Assembly: GCA_019119305.1 (NCBI GenBank)
Contig: DWXH01000023.1
Span: 1 to 64,000, forward strand
DNA length: 64,000 bases
Direction: 5' to 3'
DNA from: Candidatus Alistipes merdigallinarum
GTDB lineage: Bacteria; Bacteroidota; Bacteroidia; Bacteroidales; Rikenellaceae
Shown here: one piece after another, positions 7,946 to 17,412 of the stretch
How the letters are laid out: each line of letters begins with the position of its first letter
How positions within the stretch are numbered: position 1 is the first letter of the stretch
Position numbers and translations under genes: made by a program
Notes under the pieces: generated by a model
Told to the model about the DNA's origin: nothing
Seen by the model: the letters and a program-made list of their open reading frames with translations, nothing else
Database searches by the model: none

Positions 7946-10087
7946 TTATTTTTTCTTGGCCGGCTGTTCTGCCTCCCGATCAAGCAAATAGTAGATGTTA
8001 TCGGCAATGGCCGCTGGAGAGATGAACATACCACCATATTCACCGGTCGTCGCGTTGTGCGTGTCGGGGAAACAATAGTCGAACTCACCCGCCTTATACC
8101 GTTCATAGGTCTCCGGAATGTTGTGCGGACGCCAGTTGTCATCCGTATGGACATTCATCCAGCGAATTGCCGCATTCGTGATACCCCGATGGAACTTCAG
8201 CCAATCGATTTCGGGATCCACCTCTTCCCAGCGGATTCCGTTGCTGACCGATTGTGCGAAGACGGAAAGCACCTCCCATTGAACGTGATCGCGCACCCAG
8301 TTGGCAAAGTACCAGTCACTCGAACTCAGCACCGGTTTGGTGTTGTACAGCATCGGGATCTCTTTCGGCTCCCACAGGTGGGTAAACGGAATGATCGTTC
8401 TCATCCAATAAATCGCTTTCTCTTTGTATTTCTCATCACCGAACTGCTCGAATGCCTTGTAGTTTGCGATAGCCGCATGTCCGGCCGCGAACAGATTGGC
8501 CGCATGCAACGGAGTTTCCCAGAAATCGCCGCCTTCGGGACGGGTCATCGGCATACAGAAGTCGATGGCTTTCTTGGCTGCATCGAGGAAACGTTGCTCT
8601 CCGGTCTCCTTACCGATATGCAACAGTTCGATGGCCGGGAGAATCGTAATATCGAGCGCCGTAGCTCCATCCAGTCCCATCGGTTCTACGAACGAGGTAG
8701 CTACCTTGAAATCATCCTTGCGGTAGTGACGGCCATCGGGTTCGAAAGCAAATGATCCGTCAGCCCGCTGAATCTTCAGAATCTCATCGCCCTGTTTGGT
8801 CAACCGGGCCTTACGCGCCTCGGCACTTTCGGGAGCAGCCGGAGCGGCATCCCCTGTCTGCAAGGACTCTAACTTTGCCTGAAGCTCTTTGGTGACCTGA
8901 GCCTTCTTGTTTTCCTGCATGTATCGGTGCAAAAAGCCGGGAAGCGACGGAGAAGCCTCATTGATCGAGCGTTGAACCACTCCGAAACCGCGACCTTCGT
9001 GCCATAAATTCGTATTGTAGGCCTGAGCCATCAGATCGAGTGCCTCACGGTACTCCCACTTCGGGGTAGAGGGTTCCGGCAAGCCGTGGCGGATAACCCA
9101 GTCGGCAATGATATCCACGCTATTTCCCTTCTTCAACCACAGCTCGGCTTCAAATTCGATCTTCTGTCCGATCCGAACCTCCGGAGCCAGCTGCGAATAG
9201 AGTTCGTTCTCATGACCTTCGACCGAAGCATCCGGAATCATCAGCCCCATCAACTGGTTATTCATCCGATCGACAAAATTAGGCGAGGCGAAAACCGGCT
9301 GCGGATGCTGTGTCCGGTAGTTGAACCAACGGGCTGCCACCGCATTGGGATCCCAAGCCAGTCCGATCGCATCGCCGTCGTGGCTGATGGCCATCACCGG
9401 AACCGAAACCTTGTTGGGGTGGGGGGCCACACGGAGGGCCCACGGATCCTTGAAGAAGTCCGAACCGCTGGTCCACTCATCACCGATCGCCCAATCCACA
9501 CCGGGCAGGATCGCATCGTCCTTCTCGGTGCCGAACGACGATTCGCCCACCTTCAGCCACGGACCGCGCAGATAACGGAGGTAATAGTTTCCCGTAGCCG
9601 TCAGATCGTATTTCAACTTTACGACCGGCGAATCGGGGGTTATGGTTACCGTAACGGTTCCCGTAATGGCCGGCTCGGTATAGGGGTAGTGCATCCAGTT
9701 GTCAAACGACGTGCCCTTCAACATATCGCGAACGACTACCGATTTCACATGGAAAATCAGACTCTCGGCTTCGGCCGACTTTTCGCGGATGACCGAATCG
9801 GCCTCGAAACGCATCGGAATATCCTGATCGCGGATCATCAGTTCGCCCAGATGATCCATCACGGCCATCAGTTTCCCCTCCGGTGTGTGAATCTCGCCCC
9901 AGCCCCAACCTTTAATCCGTTTGAAAAAATTCATCGTGATATAGGGGTTCTCGAGCGTTACCGACTCATTCACATAGCTACTCTGTTTAAATTGGGGCGT
10001 CAATGCCTTATCGTCTCCGCCGTTCGCGCCGAACGCAACGCCCGACACACATACGCCCAACAACAGGGCAAAAAACATTTTTTTCAT
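7946..10087 (-). CDS. Secreted 713-aa protein of unassigned family; putative beta-sandwich plus alpha/alpha-barrel glycan-active enzyme
   Basis: Signal peptide MKKMFFALLLGVCVSGVAFGA; N-terminal half Trp-rich and beta-like; C-terminal half helical with EVLSVFAQSV, ATALDITILPAIELLHIG, DNWRPHNIPETYERYKAGEFDYCFPDTHNATTGEYGGMF. Flanked by glycoside hydrolases. Confidence 0.7.
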   Translation of the reverse strand: MKKMFFALLLGVCVSGVAFGANGGDDKALTPQFKQSSYVNESVTLENPYITMNFFKRIKGWGWGEIHTPEGKLMAVMDHLGELMIRDQDIPMRFEADSVIREKSAEAESLIFHVKSVVVRDMLKGTSFDNWMHYPYTEPAITGTVTVTITPDSPVVKLKYDLTATGNYYLRYLRGPWLKVGESSFGTEKDDAILPGVDWAIGDEWTSGSDFFKDPWALRVAPHPNKVSVPVMAISHDGDAIGLAWDPNAVAARWFNYRTQHPQPVFASPNFVDRMNNQLMGLMIPDASVEGHENELYSQLAPEVRIGQKIEFEAELWLKKGNSVDIIADWVIRHGLPEPSTPKWEYREALDLMAQAYNTNLWHEGRGFGVVQRSINEASPSLPGFLHRYMQENKKAQVTKELQAKLESLQTGDAAPAAPESAEARKARLTKQGDEILKIQRADGSFAFEPDGRHYRKDDFKVATSFVEPMGLDGATALDITILPAIELLHIGKETGEQRFLDAAKKAIDFCMPMTRPEGGDFWETPLHAANLFAAGHAAIANYKAFEQFGDEKYKEKAIYWMRTIIPFTHLWEPKEIPMLYNTKPVLSSSDWYFANWVRDHVQWEVLSVFAQSVSNGIRWEEVDPEIDWLKFHRGITNAAIRWMNVHTDDNWRPHNIPETYERYKAGEFDYCFPDTHNATTGEYGGMFISPAAIADNIYYLLDREAEQPAKKK

Positions 10088-10141
10088 CTTAATACTTCAG
10101 GTTTAGCAGTTTCTATTTTCATTCAACTTTTTATCGATGGA

Positions 10142-11977
10142 CTACTCCTCCTCAAACCGATAGTTCGCCCGACGCGACGGAGCCTGATCTCCATTGAGGA
10201 AAAACTCCTCGATGTCGCCCAGTTTCTGGATTCCGTCCGCCCAGTGGAAATCGAAAGCCAATTTTCCGGAACCGAAATAGGAGCGAGGGACGCGCACCAT
10301 CATCTCATTACCCTCATACCGGAACGCAACTCCTTTGGAGCCGCTCCACGACTCTCCATCGTAGGTTTTAACGGTCGAGGTCCGGTCGTTCTTAAACTCG
10401 GCATTGACCAACAGGTCGTAACCTTCCCAACCCGTCTCATGACTCTTGTCCGCATCGATAAACAACAGCATCCAATAGGGATCGGTATGAGGTGTCAGTG
10501 CTTCAGCCGTCTTCACATAGAAGTAGACATAATCATCATCGCGGGCCACCTTCGACTCGACAATGTCGTTCCGTCCGGTCTCGTTGATATAGGGCCCAGC
10601 CGCGAAGTTACCCGGACTGTTCCGATGGGTCACATCGCCGACATGATCGTAGTAGCTCTTCTTCACCCAACGCCACTGATCGAAATCGCCTTCCATGTCG
10701 ATCGTAACGGGTGCACCCACCGGCTCGGGACGCTCCACACCTTTGTATTTGCGGACATTCGCCACCAGTTGATAGTAATAGTTGTCGGAGTGTCCCCCTT
10801 TCATCGGCTCGATGTCGCGACTATACTCCTGATTGTACTGATCGATAAAATAGCCTTCACCCATGCGTACTTCGCGTCCGCCCTTTCCGCACTTGGCTCC
10901 GGGAAAAAAGTCCCACTTTTTCATCTCCTCTTCGTAATCCTGATTCGTACGGGTCATCTGACCGGCCGTCCACTCGTTCCATCCGGTCACAAAGACAAAC
11001 TCCGGATCGACCTCCAAGGCTCTTTGCCACTGTTGATCGAAATAGAGCCCCCGATCGGTCACGGGCGTCACATCGTACTCGTTTCTTTCGGGTTCGACAC
11101 CATCCTTAAAACTGCGGCCGATATTCGAAAGCGGATGTTGGGCTACGGCTACCGGAACATATTCGGGACGATCGGGAGACTCGTGCCAGCCCACCGACTG
11201 CGGATAGTGGTCGACCCACGGCCACTCATCATAACCGTTGTCGTACCACTTCAGCGTCGTCCAGGCCCAGCTCTGACGGATCGTAAAGAAGTCTGTTATC
11301 TCCTTCGGGAAGCGCACATCGTCCATCAGCTGCCGGTCACCGATGATGTGCTGCCCGAACATCAACAACGGTTTTCCTTTCCACCGGAACCATAAATCCG
11401 CATACAACCCCTTGCTGTAAATCTCATCCCAAAGCTGCATGACCGAATTCTGACTTGCCAGACATGCAATCTGCGGCGTCTTTTCCCCTTCGGCCCGCAT
11501 CCGACGAAATACGTCTGCGATAAAGACAAACACATCCTTATAAATCACATCGTTCGTATTATCCAAAATGATGACATCCACTCCCGCATCGGCCAACTGA
11601 CGGGCATGCCGGCGGATTATCCATTCGTCCTTCATGATATAGTATCCCGCTTCGGGTTCACCCCAATAGTGCGTTCCGCCGCCCCAACGGGGATTGACCG
11701 GGTCGGCTGCCAAAATTTCAGTTACGTTGTAGGGACCGTCTTTCGTTCCGTTATTGTTATGCGTCACGAAATAGAACATTCCGACAAACCGGTCCCCTTT
11801 TCTCGGACCACATTCGGCATATCCGGGAAGGGCACGCCCCAAAGCATCGGTCGCAACCCAAGTATCCGACTGCAAATCCCTATACAACGAATCGTTCTGT
11901 ACTCCCGACTGGGCCGACAGCATTGTCGTCCCTAAAATACAACATCCGGTAATAAAATTTCTTCTTATCGACATCAT
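10142..11977 (-). CDS. GH99/GH71-like glycoside hydrolase with C-terminal CBM9-like domain
   Basis: IIRRHARQLADAGVDVIILDNTND, WFRWKGKPLLMFGQ, WNEWTAGQ motifs; C-terminal DDDYVYFYVKTAEAL...MLLFIDADKS. Start moved from the 12067 ORF start to MMSIRRNF, because the longer N-terminus runs through a terminator hairpin. Confidence 0.8.
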   Translation of the reverse strand: MMSIRRNFITGCCILGTTMLSAQSGVQNDSLYRDLQSDTWVATDALGRALPGYAECGPRKGDRFVGMFYFVTHNNNGTKDGPYNVTEILAADPVNPRWGGGTHYWGEPEAGYYIMKDEWIIRRHARQLADAGVDVIILDNTNDVIYKDVFVFIADVFRRMRAEGEKTPQIACLASQNSVMQLWDEIYSKGLYADLWFRWKGKPLLMFGQHIIGDRQLMDDVRFPKEITDFFTIRQSWAWTTLKWYDNGYDEWPWVDHYPQSVGWHESPDRPEYVPVAVAQHPLSNIGRSFKDGVEPERNEYDVTPVTDRGLYFDQQWQRALEVDPEFVFVTGWNEWTAGQMTRTNQDYEEEMKKWDFFPGAKCGKGGREVRMGEGYFIDQYNQEYSRDIEPMKGGHSDNYYYQLVANVRKYKGVERPEPVGAPVTIDMEGDFDQWRWVKKSYYDHVGDVTHRNSPGNFAAGPYINETGRNDIVESKVARDDDYVYFYVKTAEALTPHTDPYWMLLFIDADKSHETGWEGYDLLVNAEFKNDRTSTVKTYDGESWSGSKGVAFRYEGNEMMVRVPRSYFGSGKLAFDFHWADGIQKLGDIEEFFLNGDQAPSRRANYRFEEE

Positions 11978-11998
11978 ATTATTCTTCGTTTTGATTAG

Positions 11999-12030
11999 AA
12001 AAAACCCCGTCTGAAATCCAAACGGGGCTA
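11999..12030 (-). terminator. Rho-independent terminator between the DUF5722-like gene and the GH99-like gene
   Basis: Minus strand: CCCCGT-TTGGATTTCAG-ACGGGG followed by TTTTTT. Confidence 0.75.
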
Positions 12031-12066
12031 TTGCAATTATGTGGGAGATTTCCGTACCCCGAACCA

Positions 12067-14196
12067 CTATTTTTTATCAGGGATCTCGATCGGACCTTTA
12101 TAAAGAATCTGATCCCAATCATCGATTCCGATAATCTCTTTGGCAAATTCGAAAACTTCATCCTCCCGATCGGTATCGAACGCCTGGAAAACAAACCATG
12201 CAGGTTTACGTCCCGACGGATCCTCCTCGTCATCCGGGAAACGACGGACTCCGATGCGCAAGCCTCCCTCACCGCGTTGGTCAAACCAGCCGTGCATCTG
12301 GTAAGCATCGATTCCGTCGCATGCCTTGAGTTTTTTCATCGCATAGGCCATTCCGGCAGCCTGTTCGAGCAGAGCCTGTTCAGAGTAATCTTTCGAATTG
12401 GGATTTTGCTCCGACAGATAGAGCGTACGTTTTTCTTTCCCTTGATACAACGCTCTGGGGTGTTTGATCCAAGCATCGAGCACCTCCAGATTCTTGAACG
12501 TAATCAACGGCGTATTGTAATCGAACGTTGCCTCCGTATCGAGCCATGCCTTCGGTTCGAAAAGCGACTGAGGATAGGGGTGATGTGCCACGCCCCATTT
12601 GAAATCGCCTTCAGCCTCGGTATAATCGAGCAACAGCTCCAGCAACTGGGCGGATGGATAGCAATATTCATTGTGGCGCGACTGCCAGTAATGGGTCAGC
12701 GTAATCAACACTTCGGCGTTCGGATTGTATTTCCGAGCGGTGTAATAGAGCAGACGCATCGATTTGACATAAATATCCATGAACCGAAGAGCCGTCTTGA
12801 TTCCGGCATTGGTCCACACCCAACCGGCATCCACCTCGTTGTGGGCGATCCAATGATGAACCCTTCCGTATTTCTTGTCCGGACGGCTGTACCTCGACGC
12901 CAGAAAATCGATCGCCGCAGCATACAGATTCAACGACTCGAGCGTCGTCATGTTGGGCATCGTGTAGATACCTGCCGGATCGAAATCGGGATGCTCGAAA
13001 AGACGTCCCGCCTCTTTATCGGCAAATGCACGTTCCGGAGCCACCAAAATAATCGCCGAAACGATCATGTTGCGTTGGGCTACGAATTGCAATGTCTTGT
13101 CGAAACCTTCGATCGTCTTGGCATCGGCATAATAGGTCTTACCGTTATATTCGAACGGAATCGAATTCTCCGAAGGGGTCAGCCGCATGAATCCCAGCCA
13201 CATATTGATCGTAATGCTGGTTGCCTGAAGGCTGTCCGCATCATACGAGTAGGGGCTGTTGTGGAAACCGCCGATTCCCTTCTTGGTGGTCACGACCTCA
13301 TGAGGCAGATCATACATAGCCTTAACCTCATCGGCATAGTGGCCGTGCGAACAGATCAGGAACCCTTTCTGCGATTTCTGAGCCAATACCCAACGGGAGT
13401 ACAGCCGATCATACTTTTGTCCGTCGATTTCGGCATAACGGTCAAACGTCATTTTAAACTTGGTCGGTTTTTCGACCTTCTGCTCTGTAATGAAATCCAG
13501 ATCCGTAAGCTCCCCGAACATGGGCACTTCACACAAATAGACATCTCCGGCCATCCCTTTGATGTTACCGGATACCTCTATTGCATCGTCCGTCACCTTG
13601 ACATCCGCCACCTCACACGGATAATCCTTTTTCAGATAGATATCGACGTCACGATTCAGTCGGGCTTCGCGCTTTTCGGTCTCGATCTTTTTCTGAGCCT
13701 GTTCCAACTCCTTATCCGTGTAGGCACGCAAACGAGGATTCTTGATGCGTATCGTGGTCGGTTTGGCGGCGTTGGGAGCAATCAGCAAGCTCAAAAAGTC
13801 ATTCGCCCCCGTCATTTTATCCAACTTTTCCGACACATCGACCGAAAAGGTACTCCAACCTTCGGCAATCGGCATACGGATCATATTCTCCTCGATACGC
13901 GAGTGGTCGTTATTGACCATCACGACCATAAATTCCATGCCGGATGCACAGAAATAGTCAAAACTCAGTACAGCAATGTCATCGGACAGCTCGCCGCTTT
14001 TCAACGGAGCGAACTCGATGATCGCATTTCCGGGAGCGGTTGTCGCCTCATAAACCCCTTGTTCCACCTCTTTTAAGGTGAAACCTTTACCCTCTTTGGG
14101 TACGACAGAAAGTTGCACGGAATTTTGAGCCTGGACACTCGTCGCCAACAACAAAAGTCCGGCGAGCCAAAGACTCATCAGATTTTTTTTCTTCAT
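12067..14196 (-). CDS. DUF5722-like secreted protein (putative glycosidase)
   Basis: Signal peptide; RVHHWIAHNEVDAGWVWTNAG, EVLITLTHYW, FKWGVAHHPYPQSLFEPK, LYLSEQNPNSKD: TIM-barrel-like pattern recognised as the DUF5722 family. Confidence 0.75.
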   Translation of the reverse strand: MKKKNLMSLWLAGLLLLATSVQAQNSVQLSVVPKEGKGFTLKEVEQGVYEATTAPGNAIIEFAPLKSGELSDDIAVLSFDYFCASGMEFMVVMVNNDHSRIEENMIRMPIAEGWSTFSVDVSEKLDKMTGANDFLSLLIAPNAAKPTTIRIKNPRLRAYTDKELEQAQKKIETEKREARLNRDVDIYLKKDYPCEVADVKVTDDAIEVSGNIKGMAGDVYLCEVPMFGELTDLDFITEQKVEKPTKFKMTFDRYAEIDGQKYDRLYSRWVLAQKSQKGFLICSHGHYADEVKAMYDLPHEVVTTKKGIGGFHNSPYSYDADSLQATSITINMWLGFMRLTPSENSIPFEYNGKTYYADAKTIEGFDKTLQFVAQRNMIVSAIILVAPERAFADKEAGRLFEHPDFDPAGIYTMPNMTTLESLNLYAAAIDFLASRYSRPDKKYGRVHHWIAHNEVDAGWVWTNAGIKTALRFMDIYVKSMRLLYYTARKYNPNAEVLITLTHYWQSRHNEYCYPSAQLLELLLDYTEAEGDFKWGVAHHPYPQSLFEPKAWLDTEATFDYNTPLITFKNLEVLDAWIKHPRALYQGKEKRTLYLSEQNPNSKDYSEQALLEQAAGMAYAMKKLKACDGIDAYQMHGWFDQRGEGGLRIGVRRFPDDEEDPSGRKPAWFVFQAFDTDREDEVFEFAKEIIGIDDWDQILYKGPIEIPDKK

Positions 14197-14410
14197 TTCG
14201 GTTAAATTAGGTTAATTAATTCGTACTGTCGACGTCAGTACATTTATTTTAGATTACAATGATACGATTTTTCAACCAAAAATCCTAATTGTCAATAAAA
14301 TTATTTTTCACAAAAAATATTTCCTTAAATTCGTTTGAAATACAAAAAAATAAGCTTATTTTTATGAAATAAACAACACGACGCCCAAATAACAGCAACA
14401 TAATATATAT

Positions 14411-17347
14411 ATGAATAGAAATACTACATTTCTTTACATATTTTTAATTTTTATTTTTTTGACCAATATTTCCTTTTCGCGACCAACCGAATCCCCGCGC
14501 AATTCAGAAAAGCCCATTGTATCAGCAAATGATTTGGATATATTCGTAAAAGAGAACCCTTATTCCAGAGACTCCCTTTTACGGGCCCACTTTACCTCCA
14601 TTGCCGGTCAATATCAGGAACGGCTATGGTTCCATACCGACAAACCCTATTACGGAGTAGGCGACACCGTCTGGTTCAGAGGTTACCTGATCGATGCTTC
14701 GATGCTGATACCAAACGCCATGTCCAATTATGTATATGTGGATTTGTTCGACCGTCGGAGAAGATTGGTTAAATCGAAAAAAATCAAACGGGACAGTATC
14801 GGATTTGCCAACAATATCATATTGCCGGACACACTCTCAGCAGGAGAATATACCCTGAGGGCCTATACCGGATGGATGCTGAATTTCGATCCGAAAAATT
14901 TCTTTCAACTCAATTTCACGGTCGGCAATCTCTATTCGGGAGTCAACAGCAACATTACATATACGGACAAACACATGATTATCGAGCTGTCGGACAAGAC
15001 CTCCAAACCATACAGCAACAAAAAGACCACATATAAAATCTTCTCTAAAGGCGGAACCCTATTGTCTAAAGGGAAAATGAAAACCACCGCAACGACGGGG
15101 GCCCTGTTCATACCGCTTCCCAACAAATCGTCACGCGATGGAAGTTATGTAGAAACCAATGTCGATATGGGATACCGGATCTATAACCGCACATTCTTCA
15201 TAGATCCGCCCGAATACGATTTCGACATCCAGTTCTTGCCGGAGGGAGGCGATCTCGTTCCGGGCTCTCCACAACGGATCGCATTCAAGGCCGTACGTTC
15301 AGACGGCTATCCGGTTTTAGTGAAGGGGGAAATCGTAAATGCTGCGGGCCAAACCGTCACATCGTTCCAAAGCGAGCACGACGGTATGGGGACATTCATG
15401 CTCACTCCCCAAGCCGGAGAATCGTATCAAGCCCATACAACATGCAATCTCGAGCACAATGGGAATCCCGAGTTAACGAAAGACTCTGTGTATGCAGACA
15501 GTCTGTTCGATGCCTCGATGTTCGATATAAAAGTCAAAACATCTTATTTGCCGACTGTAAATGACCAGGCATGTGCATTGACCGTCTCTCGGCAGGGTGA
15601 TCTCATTCATTATCGGTTTTTGGGCAGAATTCCCGAGATGAGTACACTCATAGGCCATACACGGAATCTTTATCTTTTCTCTCGATCGATGCCATCCGAT
15701 GGGTCTTCAGAGGGTTCGATCCATACCGACTCTCTACCCGAAGGAATTCTCCATCTGATGTTGGTCGATTCGTTGGGGCTACCGCTAACGGAGCGGTTGG
15801 TGTATGTTCCTCACCCGGAGTCACGTCCCCAATGGAGCGTTCGCCCCGATAAAGCCACCTACGGGAAAAGAGAAAAAGTAAAAATAGATCTTGAATTGGA
15901 CAAACCCGAATTTTTCTCCAATTATTATTCGGTAAGCATCACCGATCGCAGTACCATTTACTACGATTCATTGAGCGAAAATATAAACTCATATCTGTTG
16001 GTTACCTCCGATTTAAAAGGCTATATTCACAATCCGGGATACTATTTTCTCGATGACAGTCTGCCAAGAAAAGATGCACTCGACCTTGTAATGATGACAC
16101 ACGGATGGAGACGATTCGCCACAAATAGGGCTCCAGTTTATGAAGAAAAGAGAAATAACCGGAAAGACAATGAAAAATTCGACGCACGTCTTTCATATAC
16201 AGCATATACTGCATTGAAAGACTCGAACTCCCTGTTCAGCTACTTTCTGCCCTCTGCATTTTCGCCACAACATCGTGTCGAACAGAATCAATTCTTCACG
16301 GGAAAAGTAACAACCTTAATGTGGAATAAAGTGGCTAAAAATGTAAACGTCACGGCCATGACTCTCGACAAGGACAGTCTGATTTTCAAGACGGTTACGG
16401 ATAGTGTGGGACGATTCACGATCGATGGTTTCGATATCGCCGATACGACGCTTTTCCAATTTACATCACGAGGAGGAAAAAACGACAAAACCCCATATTA
16501 TGTCGAAGTGGACAAAATATATCCCCGACCTCTACATACGCCATTCTATCCCTATTCGAAAGGTGACATAAAATTGCCCTACGAGAAAAAACTCCAAGCC
16601 TATCTCAACTCCACAAACACAGATACCATCACAGGTTTTACACTCGACGAAGTGACCGTTACAGGACGAGATCCGTTCCTACCATTAAGATCGACCTACG
16701 GAAGAGTATACGACACAACATATATATCCAAACATAAATCATGGACCGTCTACCAATATCTGGCACGATTGGCCAATGTCGGACGATACGTCAGGGAACA
16801 ATTGTTCACCATTATTCTTCCTGGGGGGCGGGTAGAATTTCTTGCACAGGTTCGAGTCAACGATTCGATAATCGGCAGCCGTCAAATCAATTATTTGAAA
16901 GGCATCGACATGGAAGATGTGAAGTACGTGGGAGTCATTGTTCCCGAGGGAGTCGCCGGTGTACCACCCAGCCCCGGCAATGTAACGCATCCTTATTTAC
17001 AAAGTAAAATATATCCTTTCCGCATAGAAGTGATATTGAAAAAAGGAGCTATGATCACCCAGCCGGATTACACATTGTATGAATCTTTCGGATACGCAAA
17101 ACATGTAGAGTTCTACCATCAGAGATACGATCGTCCGTGGCGACTGAACAGCAAACATTTTGATCGTCGCTCGACACTATACTGGAACCCCTATCTGCCG
17201 GTATCAGAAGAGGGCAAGGCAACCATCGAATTTTATGCGGACGACAGCAACAATCCGCAATACGAGATCACGATTGAAGGAATTTCGCCAGCGGGAGTAC
17301 CTGTCTTCTATCGATCGGAAGTATCGAAAGAAGAGTTGAATAAGTGA
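14411..17347 (+). CDS. Large MG2-like / plug-like surface protein (paralog 1)
   Basis: QERLWFHTDKPYYGVGDTVWFRGYLIDA (MG2-like), YDFDIQFLPEGGDLVPG, DLVMMTHGWRRF, FTLDEVTVTGRDPF, C-terminal TLYWNPYLPVSEEGKATIEFYADDSNNPQYEITIEGISPAGVPVFYRSEV. Shares these blocks with the ORFs at 55355 and 58105. Confidence 0.85.
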   Translation: MNRNTTFLYIFLIFIFLTNISFSRPTESPRNSEKPIVSANDLDIFVKENPYSRDSLLRAHFTSIAGQYQERLWFHTDKPYYGVGDTVWFRGYLIDASMLIPNAMSNYVYVDLFDRRRRLVKSKKIKRDSIGFANNIILPDTLSAGEYTLRAYTGWMLNFDPKNFFQLNFTVGNLYSGVNSNITYTDKHMIIELSDKTSKPYSNKKTTYKIFSKGGTLLSKGKMKTTATTGALFIPLPNKSSRDGSYVETNVDMGYRIYNRTFFIDPPEYDFDIQFLPEGGDLVPGSPQRIAFKAVRSDGYPVLVKGEIVNAAGQTVTSFQSEHDGMGTFMLTPQAGESYQAHTTCNLEHNGNPELTKDSVYADSLFDASMFDIKVKTSYLPTVNDQACALTVSRQGDLIHYRFLGRIPEMSTLIGHTRNLYLFSRSMPSDGSSEGSIHTDSLPEGILHLMLVDSLGLPLTERLVYVPHPESRPQWSVRPDKATYGKREKVKIDLELDKPEFFSNYYSVSITDRSTIYYDSLSENINSYLLVTSDLKGYIHNPGYYFLDDSLPRKDALDLVMMTHGWRRFATNRAPVYEEKRNNRKDNEKFDARLSYTAYTALKDSNSLFSYFLPSAFSPQHRVEQNQFFTGKVTTLMWNKVAKNVNVTAMTLDKDSLIFKTVTDSVGRFTIDGFDIADTTLFQFTSRGGKNDKTPYYVEVDKIYPRPLHTPFYPYSKGDIKLPYEKKLQAYLNSTNTDTITGFTLDEVTVTGRDPFLPLRSTYGRVYDTTYISKHKSWTVYQYLARLANVGRYVREQLFTIILPGGRVEFLAQVRVNDSIIGSRQINYLKGIDMEDVKYVGVIVPEGVAGVPPSPGNVTHPYLQSKIYPFRIEVILKKGAMITQPDYTLYESFGYAKHVEFYHQRYDRPWRLNSKHFDRRSTLYWNPYLPVSEEGKATIEFYADDSNNPQYEITIEGISPAGVPVFYRSEVSKEELNK

Positions 17348-17412
17348 CACCCAGATATTTAACACAACATAAACCATCTATCATATCGATCCACATTAAA
17401 AACAATCATGTC

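Noticed and set aside
9086-11395. 769-aa plus-strand ORF
   Set aside because: Antisense to two genes with signal peptides and recognisable motifs; its own translation is His/Arg/Ile-rich with no domain and it spans the gap between two genes. Best explained by codon bias keeping the opposite frame open.
11978-12067. N-terminal 30-aa extension of the GH99-like ORF
   Set aside because: Encoded by the terminator hairpin; a proper signal peptide begins at MMSIRRNF.
12031-14076. 681-aa plus-strand ORF
   Set aside because: Antisense to the DUF5722-like gene; same compositional artefact, no signal peptide or motif.
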